Positions 57,623 to 64,000 of a DNA stretch of 64,000 bases are shown here, piece after piece. This stretch comes from Methylorubrum salsuginis. GTDB taxonomy: Bacteria > Pseudomonadota > Alphaproteobacteria > Rhizobiales > Beijerinckiaceae. The notes under the pieces are model-generated. The model was not told the origin of the DNA. It did not search any database and worked only from the letters and a program-made list of their open reading frames with translations. Numbering within the stretch: position 1 is the first letter of the stretch; each line of letters begins with the position of its first letter. Both the position numbers and the translations under genes were made by a program. The stretch lies in the NCBI RefSeq assembly GCF_900114375.1, contig NZ_FOSV01000010.1, forward strand, positions 62,001-126,000. Reading direction: 5' to 3'.

Positions 57623-58273
57623 TTACTGCTGGAAATACTTCGGATCGAGCGCCGACAGCGCCAGCAGCGGCGGCGGCATGACCACGCCCGCAACGCGCAT
57701 CGAGCGGGCGGCGGCGCGGCAGGTAGCCTGATCATTGGCGGCGGCGGCCGTCTCGATCTTCTCGATCGTGGCCGGGTCCGGCTTCGGGCCGGGGGCGGGC
57801 GTGCCGGGGCCCGGGGGCACCTTGGCTTCGGCGTTGGCGCGGGCGCGCGGGTCGGTGGCCGGGTTGGTCGCGGCGTTCGGCACGGTCGCGGCCGTCTGCG
57901 GGTCCGCCGGCTTCGCGTCCGCAGGCTTGCCTTCCGCCGGACGATTGGCTTCCGATTTCGGTCCGCTCGCGGTGGCGGTCCCGCTGAGGCCGGCGGGGCT
58001 GGCGGTGCCGCCGGCCTCCGATGGCTTGCCGCCCTCGGTCTTGCCGGAAGGATTCGAGACGGCCGTGGCCTGCTGCGGCGGGGTCGTGGCGGCGGCCTTG
58101 GCGGGCTCGGGCTGCTTCACGAAGGCGACCAGTTCCTGGCACAGGTTGGCCGGCTTGCCGGGCTCGGGCGCGGCGGGTGCCGGCGCCGCATCCTGCGCCG
58201 CGGCGAGGCCGACGGAGAGCGCGAAGGCGCCGATGCCGGCCGCCAGACGACGGGCGAGGGAGGACGAGGTCAT
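57623..58273 (-). CDS. Exported proline/alanine-rich protein downstream of formate dehydrogenase
   Basis: A 216-residue protein with a Sec signal (LAAGIGAFALSVGLAAAQDA). Two short conserved-looking ends, each with a cysteine (PANLCQELVAFVKQPEPAK; NDQATCRAAARSMRVAGVVM), flank a low-complexity linker rich in Pro, Ala, Lys and Thr. It is the last gene of the formate dehydrogenase direction and may be co-transcribed. The two cysteines could form a disulphide. Function is unknown. Confidence 0.65.
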   Translation of the reverse strand: MTSSSLARRLAAGIGAFALSVGLAAAQDAAPAPAAPEPGKPANLCQELVAFVKQPEPAKAAATTPPQQATAVSNPSGKTEGGKPSEAGGTASPAGLSGTATASGPKSEANRPAEGKPADAKPADPQTAATVPNAATNPATDPRARANAEAKVPPGPGTPAPGPKPDPATIEKIETAAAANDQATCRAAARSMRVAGVVMPPPLLALSALDPKYFQQ

Positions 58274-58311
58274 CGGGCGCTCTCCTGAGGCGGATCGAAG
58301 TGCGAACGGGC

Positions 58312-58551
58312 TCACGACCGTTTCGGGCTCGAGCCCTCGCCCTCGGCCTTGCCGTGCGGCTCGGACTCGAACTCGTCGGGGCGCGGCGCGCCGTTCCAGC
58401 GCGGGCCGACGAGGTTGGTGCCGGGCTCGGATACCCGGGCGCCGGAGGTCGCGAAGGCCTGATACGCGAATTTCTGGCTGCTGGTGAGCGCGAACATCGC
58501 CAGCACTCCGAGGGTGACGGCGGCGATCACGGCGGCGGCGAAGGCTTTCAT
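58312..58551 (-). CDS. Small membrane-anchored protein in the fdh operon
   Basis: A 79-residue protein with an N-terminal anchor (MKAFAAAVIAAVTLGVLAMF) and a hydrophilic tail (ARVSEPGTNLVGPRWNGAPR) ending in acidic and basic residues. It lies 84 bases after the cytochrome b subunit in the same direction. No family is known; a small accessory subunit of the complex is possible. Confidence 0.6.
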   Translation of the reverse strand: MKAFAAAVIAAVTLGVLAMFALTSSQKFAYQAFATSGARVSEPGTNLVGPRWNGAPRPDEFESEPHGKAEGEGSSPKRS

Positions 58552-58635
58552 GGAGGCGGTTCTTCCCGAGGGAGCCGGACGGCTCCAGTTCGAAAACGGC
58601 TGGCCGGGACGGCGGGTTTCCGCCGCCCCTTACAA

Positions 58636-59661
58636 TCACTCGGCGGGCGCCGGATGGCCCTTGAGCTGCGGGCCGCTGGCGGTGCGGGCCTGCTCCTGCT
58701 CGACCCAGAGGTCGTGGTGGGCCCGCGCCCAGGCGAGATCGACCTTGCCGCTGCCCATGGCGTCGTAGGCGCCCTCCATGCCGAGCGAGCCGATATAGAT
58801 GTGGGCCAGGATGCCCGCGATGAAGACGATGCCGATCACCGAGTGGACCACCTGCATCAGCTGCATCCCGTTGATGTCGGTGAGCGCGAAGGGGAAGATC
58901 ATCATCAGGCCGGTGACGCTCATGGCGGCGCCGAAGCCCGCGACCATCCAGAACACGCCCTTCTGGCCGGCGTTGAAGCGGGCGGCATGGGGATGGCCCC
59001 TGCCGATCAGGCCGCCGCCGGCCTTGAGCCACGCGATGTCGACCTTGTTCGGGATGTTGTCCTTGATCCAGAGGACGAACATGAAGGCGACGCCGAGCAT
59101 GAACGGCCACGCGAGGTAGACGTGGCTGTACTTCGCCCACTGCGCCAGCGCGCCGAAGGCGTCGGGGCCAATCAGCGGCATCAGCAGGCGCTTGCCGAAG
59201 ATGTAGTTCAGGCCCGACAGCGACAGGATGATGAAGCAGGTCGCCGTCATCCAGTGGGTGAAGCGCTCGAAGGCGTTGAAGCGCAGGATCTTCTTTCCGG
59301 ATTCCTGGCTGTGCTCCATCTTGATCCGGCCGCGGAACAGGAAGAAGAGCCCAAGCGCGGCGAGCATGCCGAGGATGACGAGCGCGCCGATCCACGGCAG
59401 CCAGCCCTCGCGGAAGTTCTGGTATTCGCGGCCCTGCGGCTGGATCAGATTGGCGGCCTTGCGGTCGGGGATCGAGATCCGGCCCTGGATCTTGTCCGAC
59501 TGCTTGAACAGAAATTCCTCGTTGACCGAATCCGCGGTCGGCCGCGCGCCCATCGGGTTCACGCCGTCGGCCTGGATCGGGCTCTGCGCGAAAGCGGGCG
59601 CGGCGACGCCCAGCGTCGCCGCCACGAGGAGGGTGCTGAAGAGGGTCGTTGCCCGCCGCAT
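58636..59661 (-). CDS. fdh3C: Formate dehydrogenase gamma subunit, cytochrome b556
   Basis: A 341-residue membrane protein with an N-terminal Sec signal (TLLVAATLGVAAPAFAQS), a periplasmic segment, and four core membrane helices of the FdnI/FdoI cytochrome b family: WLPWIGALVILGMLAALGLF, FERFTHWMTATCFIILSLSG, YSHVYLAWPFMLGVAFMFVL and VVHSVIGIVFIAGILAHIYI. Histidines in FTHW, SHVY, VHSV and AHIY are the expected haem ligands. It passes electrons from formate to the quinone pool. It follows fdh3B after 71 bases. The symbol follows the M. extorquens FDH3 naming. Confidence 0.93.
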   Translation of the reverse strand: MRRATTLFSTLLVAATLGVAAPAFAQSPIQADGVNPMGARPTADSVNEEFLFKQSDKIQGRISIPDRKAANLIQPQGREYQNFREGWLPWIGALVILGMLAALGLFFLFRGRIKMEHSQESGKKILRFNAFERFTHWMTATCFIILSLSGLNYIFGKRLLMPLIGPDAFGALAQWAKYSHVYLAWPFMLGVAFMFVLWIKDNIPNKVDIAWLKAGGGLIGRGHPHAARFNAGQKGVFWMVAGFGAAMSVTGLMMIFPFALTDINGMQLMQVVHSVIGIVFIAGILAHIYIGSLGMEGAYDAMGSGKVDLAWARAHHDLWVEQEQARTASGPQLKGHPAPAE

Positions 59662-59732
59662 CGGCGTCGTTCCTTTCCGGGCGTCTTTCGGTGAGGAGCC
59701 GCGGGCGATGGGAAAAAACCCGCGGCGCCGGA

Positions 59733-60329
59733 TCAGATCGCGACGGTCTCGCGGTAGGCCGTCTTCCAGCCCCAGGCGCCGGAGCCGTAGCCGCGCTTGA
59801 TCACCCGCTGCTTGTAGATCTCGGCGATCATCTCGCCGTCACCCGCCAGCAGCGCCTTGGTCGAGCACATCTCGGCGCAGAGCGGCAGCTTGCCCTCGGC
59901 GAGGCGGTTCGAGCCGTACTTCTCGTACTCGGCGGTCGAGAAGTCGGGCTCGGGGCCGCCCGAGCAGTAGGTGCACTTGTCCATCTTGCCGCGCGAACCG
60001 AAGTTGCCGACTCGCGGATATTGCGGGGCGCCGAACGGGCAGGCGTAGAAGCAGTAGCCGCAGCCGATGCAGATGTCCTTCGAGTGAAGCACGACCGCGT
60101 CGGCGGTGGTGTAGAAGCAGTTCACCGGGCACACCGCCGCGCAGGGCGCGTCGGTGCAGTGCATGCAGGCCATCGAGACCGAGCGCTCGCCGGGCTTGCC
60201 GTCGTTCAGCGTCACGACGCGGCGACGGTTGATGCCCCACGGCACCTCGTGCTCGTTCTTACAGGCGGTGACGCAGGCGTTGCACTCGATGCAGCGATCC
60301 GCGTCGCAGAGGAACTTCATCCGGGCCAT
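59733..60329 (-). CDS. fdh3B: Formate dehydrogenase beta subunit, iron-sulphur protein
   Basis: A 198-residue ferredoxin-like subunit with four cysteine clusters: DADRCIECNACVTACKNEHE, CMHCTDAPCAAVCPVNCFY, CIGCGYCFYACPFGAPQYP and the pair CTYC plus LCAEMCSTKALL, for four [4Fe-4S] centres. It carries electrons between the alpha subunit and the cytochrome. No signal of its own, so it is exported in complex with the Tat-bearing alpha subunit. It starts 18 bases after the fdh3A stop. Confidence 0.95.
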   Translation of the reverse strand: MARMKFLCDADRCIECNACVTACKNEHEVPWGINRRRVVTLNDGKPGERSVSMACMHCTDAPCAAVCPVNCFYTTADAVVLHSKDICIGCGYCFYACPFGAPQYPRVGNFGSRGKMDKCTYCSGGPEPDFSTAEYEKYGSNRLAEGKLPLCAEMCSTKALLAGDGEMIAEIYKQRVIKRGYGSGAWGWKTAYRETVAI

Positions 60330-60347
60330 GGTTCGGGTCGCTCCTCG

Positions 60348-63290
60348 TCACGCAGCCTGGATCTGGCACAGGGTACACTTCGTCTCCTGCATGCCCGTCA
60401 CAGGATCGAAGCCGTAGGTGGTCACGGTGTTCACGCTCTCGCCGAGCACCACCGGATCGGTGCCCTTCGGGTAGTAGTCGCGCATGTCCTTGCCCTGGTA
60501 CCACCCGGAGAAGTGGAACGGCATGAAGGCCACGCCCTTGCCGACCCGGTCGGTCACCAGCGCCTTCACCTTGGTCTTGGACTTGTTCTCCGGGCCGTAG
60601 ACCCAGACGAACTGTCCGTCCTTGATGCCGCGCTCGGCGGCGTCACCGGTGTTGATCTCGACGAACATGTCCTGCTGCAATTCGGCGAGCCAGGGGTTCG
60701 ACCGGGTCTCCTCGCCGCCGCCCTCGTATTCGACGAGGCGACCGGAGGTGAGGATGATCGGGAAGTCCTTAGCGATGTTGCGCTCGGCCACCGCCTTCTG
60801 GACCGTGAGGCCGATATTCGGCACGCGCAGCTGACGCTCGTCGGGCCGGGTCGGGTACTTCGCCACGAGGTCGGGCCGCGGCGAGTAGATCGGCTCGCGG
60901 TGGACCGGCACCGGGTCGGGCAGGTTCCAGGCATTGGCCCGGGCCTTGCCGTTGCCGAAGGGCGAGACGCCGTGCTCCAGGCACACGCGCTGGATGCCGC
61001 CCGACAGGTCGGTGGCCCAGCTCACGGTGTCGGGCTTCTCGCCGCCGATCTTGAGGATCGTGGCGCGCTCCTCGTCGGTCAGGTCCTTGTCCCAGCCGAG
61101 CTTCTTGAACACCCCGAAGGTGAATTCCGGGTAGCCGTCGGTCAGGTCCGAGCCCTTGGAGAAGGAATCCTCGGCAAGCAGGGTCTGGCCGTTGCGCTCC
61201 GTCCCGAACCGGGCCCGGAAGGTGCCGCCGCCTTCCTTCACGAGCATGTTGGTGTTGTAGAGGATCGCCGAACCCGGATGGCGCAGCTCGGGCTTGCCCC
61301 AGCACGGCCAGGGCAGGCCGTAATAATCGCCGCCGACCTCCGGATCGTCCTTCGGCGCGCGAAGGGTGATGAGGTCGAACTTGTGCTGGTTGCGCATATG
61401 CGCCTTCAGCCGCTCCGGCGACTGGCCGCAATAGCCCGTCGACCAGCCGCCGCGGTTGATCTCGCGGAGGATGTCCTCGGCGACCGGGACGCCGTTCTCG
61501 ACCTTGATGTTCTTGCACAGCTTGTCGGCAAAGCCGAGCTTGGTCGCGAGCCGGTAGAGCACCTCGTAGTCGTTCTTCGACTCGAAGGCCGGCTTGACGA
61601 TCTGCTCGCCCCACTGGATCGAGCGGTTCGAGGCCGTACGCGAGCCGTCCATCTCCAGCGAGGTGCAGATCGGCAGGAGGTAGGTGTTGTCCTGCCGGGC
61701 ATCGAGCGCCGCGAAGGTGGTCGGGTGCGGGTCGGCGACGACCAGGAGTTCGAGCTTGTTCATGCCCTCGATCGCCTCGGGCATGCGGGTGACGGTGTTG
61801 CCGCCGTGGCCGAACACCATGAAGGCCTTGATCGGGCTCCTCTGGTCGATCTGCTCCGGCGGCAGGTTCACGGCATCGAACCAGCGGGTCGAGGTGATGC
61901 CCGGCGCTTCCATGTTCTCCTTGCGCGAGCGGGCCTTGCGGCCGGCCTGCGCCGGGACTTCATCGAAGCGCGATTGCAGCCACTCGTAGGGCACGTCCCA
62001 GACGCGGGCCCAATGCCGCCAGCCGCCCTCGACGAGGCCGTAATAGAGCGGCAGCGTCGTCACATCGAGGCCGAGATCGGTGGCGCCCTGCACGTTGGTG
62101 TGGCCGCGGAAGATGTTGGCGCCGGTGCCCGGCTTGCCGACGTTGCCGGTGGCCAGACACAGGATGCAGAGCGCGCGCACGTTGGCCGTGCCGACCGTGT
62201 GCTGGGTCGCGCCCATGCACCAGATCAGCGTCGCGGGCTTCTCCTTGGCGAACTTTTCCGCGACGCGCTTGAGCTGCTCGCCGGGCACGCCGGAGACCCG
62301 CTCGACCTCGTCGGGCGTCCACTTGGCGACTTCCTTGCGCACGTCGTCCATCGCGTAGACGCGCTGGGCGATGAACTCCTTGTCCTCCCAGCCATTCTGG
62401 AAGATGTGCCACAGGATGCCCCACACCACCGGGATGTCGGTGCCCGAGCGGATGCGGACGTATTCGGTGGCGTGCGCGGCGGTGCGGGTGAAGCGCGGAT
62501 CGATGACGATCATGTTCGCGCGGTTGATCTCCTTGCCCGACAGCACGTGCTGGAGCGAGACCGGATGCGCCTCCGCCGGGTTGCCACCGAGCACGATCAT
62601 TGTCTTGGCGTTGCGGATGTCGTTGTAGCTGTTGGTCTGGGCGCCGTAGCCCCAGGTGTTGGCCACGCCCGCCACCGTGGTCGAGTGGCAGATGCGCGCC
62701 TGATGGTCGATCGAGTTCGTGCCCCACAGGGCCGCGAACTTGCGCATCAGGTAGGAGGCCTCGTTGGTGAACTTGGCCGAACCGAGCCAGTAGACCGAAT
62801 CCGCGCCGTTCTTCTCACGGATGGCGAGCAGCTTGTCGCCGATCTCCTCGTAGGCCTGATCCCACGAGATGCGCTTCCACTGCCCGCCTTCGAGCTTCAT
62901 CGGGTACTTGAGGCGGCGATCCGACGAGACCAGCTCGCGGATGGCCGCGCCCTTGGCGCAGTGCGTGCCGCGGTTGATCGGGCTGGCATAGGACGGCTCC
63001 TGGCCGACCCAGACGCCGTTGACGACTTCCGCCGTCACCGTGCAGCCCACCGAGCAGTGGGTGCAGACGTTCTTCTTGATGACCGTGTCCGGTCCGACCG
63101 CCGAGGAGCCCGCGGCCTGGGCCTTGCGCACCGCGCCGAGCTGGATCGTGCCGGCGGCCGCGAGCGCGCCCGCCGTGAGGCCGGAGCGGCGCAGGAAGGC
63201 GCGCCGGTCGAGCACGCCCGCGGCGAGGCCCGCAGCCACCGCCTGATGCTTGGAGCGAGAGGCCTCGCCGACTTTACGCTTGATCAGCAT
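60348..63290 (-). CDS. fdh3A: Formate dehydrogenase alpha subunit, molybdopterin enzyme
   Basis: A 980-residue catalytic subunit oxidising formate to CO2. A Tat signal is present (DRRAFLRRSGLTAGALAAAG, residues 28-47). A [4Fe-4S] site is formed by C76, C79, C83 and C111 (NVCTHCSVGCT ... GTHCAKG). The metal ligand is cysteine (C201 in QARICHSTTVAGVANTWGYG), not selenocysteine, followed by the conserved histidine. The molybdopterin dinucleotide domains follow through the C-terminal FHFSGWYQGKDM and VTGMQETKCTLCQ. It acts in the periplasm. The gene order matches the fdh3 cluster of Methylobacterium. Confidence 0.96.
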   Translation of the reverse strand: MLIKRKVGEASRSKHQAVAAGLAAGVLDRRAFLRRSGLTAGALAAAGTIQLGAVRKAQAAGSSAVGPDTVIKKNVCTHCSVGCTVTAEVVNGVWVGQEPSYASPINRGTHCAKGAAIRELVSSDRRLKYPMKLEGGQWKRISWDQAYEEIGDKLLAIREKNGADSVYWLGSAKFTNEASYLMRKFAALWGTNSIDHQARICHSTTVAGVANTWGYGAQTNSYNDIRNAKTMIVLGGNPAEAHPVSLQHVLSGKEINRANMIVIDPRFTRTAAHATEYVRIRSGTDIPVVWGILWHIFQNGWEDKEFIAQRVYAMDDVRKEVAKWTPDEVERVSGVPGEQLKRVAEKFAKEKPATLIWCMGATQHTVGTANVRALCILCLATGNVGKPGTGANIFRGHTNVQGATDLGLDVTTLPLYYGLVEGGWRHWARVWDVPYEWLQSRFDEVPAQAGRKARSRKENMEAPGITSTRWFDAVNLPPEQIDQRSPIKAFMVFGHGGNTVTRMPEAIEGMNKLELLVVADPHPTTFAALDARQDNTYLLPICTSLEMDGSRTASNRSIQWGEQIVKPAFESKNDYEVLYRLATKLGFADKLCKNIKVENGVPVAEDILREINRGGWSTGYCGQSPERLKAHMRNQHKFDLITLRAPKDDPEVGGDYYGLPWPCWGKPELRHPGSAILYNTNMLVKEGGGTFRARFGTERNGQTLLAEDSFSKGSDLTDGYPEFTFGVFKKLGWDKDLTDEERATILKIGGEKPDTVSWATDLSGGIQRVCLEHGVSPFGNGKARANAWNLPDPVPVHREPIYSPRPDLVAKYPTRPDERQLRVPNIGLTVQKAVAERNIAKDFPIILTSGRLVEYEGGGEETRSNPWLAELQQDMFVEINTGDAAERGIKDGQFVWVYGPENKSKTKVKALVTDRVGKGVAFMPFHFSGWYQGKDMRDYYPKGTDPVVLGESVNTVTTYGFDPVTGMQETKCTLCQIQAA

Positions 63291-63297
63291 CGCCGCC

Positions 63298-63543
63298 TCA
63301 CTTCGTGCCCGTGGACGCCGGGTCCATGTTCTTCTTCAACGTCTCGTACCCGTTGGTGCGGTAGAACGCCTTGACGTGGTCGCTCTCGCGGTAGCGCCCC
63401 TTGGTCTCGTCGTTGCCCGGATCGTAGGCCTGCGCCTCGGTCGCCCCCATCGGCGAGGCGACCGCGGCGGCGGCCGCCACCGTGCTGCCGCCGAGCGCCC
63501 GGAAGAACTGTCGGCGACCGAGCGTCTTCCCGTCCTGTCCCAT
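63298..63543 (-). CDS. Small Tat-signal protein of formate dehydrogenase operons
   Basis: An 81-residue protein with a Tat motif (LGRRQFFRALGGSTVAAAAA) and a short mature part (GRYRESDHVKAFYRTNGYET). Proteins of this kind are consistently encoded directly upstream of periplasmic formate dehydrogenase alpha subunits and are thought to help assembly or export. ATG 63543 follows GGGAGA. The gap to fdh3A is only 7 bases. Confidence 0.85.
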   Translation of the reverse strand: MGQDGKTLGRRQFFRALGGSTVAAAAAVASPMGATEAQAYDPGNDETKGRYRESDHVKAFYRTNGYETLKKNMDPASTGTK

Positions 63544-63639
63544 CGTCCTGTCTCCCTGGCGGCTCATCTCGGGATGATCCGTCCGCATGGTGTTCGAGTT
63601 CCGCGTCGCCGCGGCGATGATCCGCGAGTGCCGAGGCCG

Positions 63640-64000
63640 TCAGCCTTCCATCGCGAAGGCTTCGGTCTCGATCTCGATGAAGGTCCGGCCGAGTGCGCCG
63701 ACCGTCCGGTAGAAGCGTGCCGCCTTCGCCCCTTCGAGGTCGGCGAAGAAGCGGTGCGCCCAGGGCGCGACGTGCCGGGCGAAGAAGCGCGCCGGCATGT
63801 CGGGCGCGGCATCGAACCGCCCGGCGGCGAGGCCCGCCATCACGTCGAGGAGGATCGCGAGGTGATCCTCCGGCTCGCTCACGGTCTCGTCGCGCTCGAT
63901 GCCGAGGGCGGCGAAGTCCTCGCGCACGCGGGCGAGCGGGCGCTCGTTGAGGAAGCCGGTGAGATAGTAGGAAGCGTAGGGCAAAAGCTCGCCCCGGCCG
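63640..64000 (-). CDS. TorD-family chaperone (partial, runs off the window)
   Basis: The visible C-terminal 120 residues match TorD/DmsD redox-enzyme chaperones: ELLPYASYYLTGFLNERPLA, then the hallmark SEPEDHLAILLDVM, and FFARHVAPWAHRFFADLEGA. Such chaperones bind the Tat signal of molybdoenzymes until the cofactor is inserted, and this one heads the formate dehydrogenase operon, so FDH is the likely client. The N terminus lies beyond position 64000. Confidence 0.88.
   Translation of the reverse strand, partial: GRGELLPYASYYLTGFLNERPLARVREDFAALGIERDETVSEPEDHLAILLDVMAGLAAGRFDAAPDMPARFFARHVAPWAHRFFADLEGAKAARFYRTVGALGRTFIEIETEAFAMEG

Noticed and set aside
59649..63374. Plus-strand 1241-residue frame antisense to fdh3A-fdh3B
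   Set aside because: An open antisense frame caused by high GC; composition is Val/Gly/Arg/His-rich without domains, while the minus strand encodes complete formate dehydrogenase subunits.

Overview
The base composition (very high GC), the codon use and the chromosomal genes point to an alphaproteobacterial methylotroph, most likely Methylobacterium/Methylorubrum. The strongest marker is the periplasmic formate dehydrogenase operon at the right end, which matches the fdh3 type known from M. extorquens. This assignment is from recognition of families, not from a database search.

Positions 1 to about 49.3 kb are a temperate tailed-phage genome (prophage) with its accessory genes. From the left: a divergent switch (LexA-type cleavable repressor, Cro-like regulator, leaderless-looking promoters, three operator-like sites); small early genes including a Ros/MucR-type regulator; a replication module (VRR-NUC nuclease, a phage DnaN sliding clamp, an SNF2 helicase, an SPPF DNA methyltransferase, and an initiator-like gene with a 13-bp palindrome and GTGACAAC iterons that look like the origin); a NusG/RfaH-like antiterminator followed by an intrinsic terminator. 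The late operon follows: HNH endonuclease, terminase, portal fused to a C-terminal toxin-like nuclease domain, prohead protease, HK97-fold capsid, two exported proteins (one collagen-like), neck genes, tail tube, tail chaperones joined by a -1 frameshift at GGGAAAC, an embedded Arc/Arc/antirepressor cassette resembling P22 immI, a 2433-residue tape measure protein carrying twelve EF-hand loops, tail-tip proteins, a glycine-rich fibre, lysozyme and lysis-associated membrane proteins.

From about 42.7 to 49.2 kb lie accessory genes: an XRE-ImmA/IrrE protein with a PIN-domain partner, a HicAB pair, and many small unknown genes. A tRNA-Thr(GGT) on the minus strand at 49.3 kb has its 3' end facing the prophage and is the probable integration site. 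No integrase is visible; it is expected left of the window.

Right of the tRNA is host chromosome: an IS5-like transposase remnant, dispersed palindromic repeats, a PRC-barrel protein, a CYTH-CHAD protein, a SOUL haem-binding protein, an NAD(P)-binding protein, a DUF4336 protein, a YgjV-like membrane protein, an SDR oxidoreductase, and then, on the minus strand, the formate dehydrogenase operon reading from a TorD-type chaperone (cut by the window edge) through a small Tat protein, the alpha, beta and cytochrome b gamma subunits to two small exported proteins.
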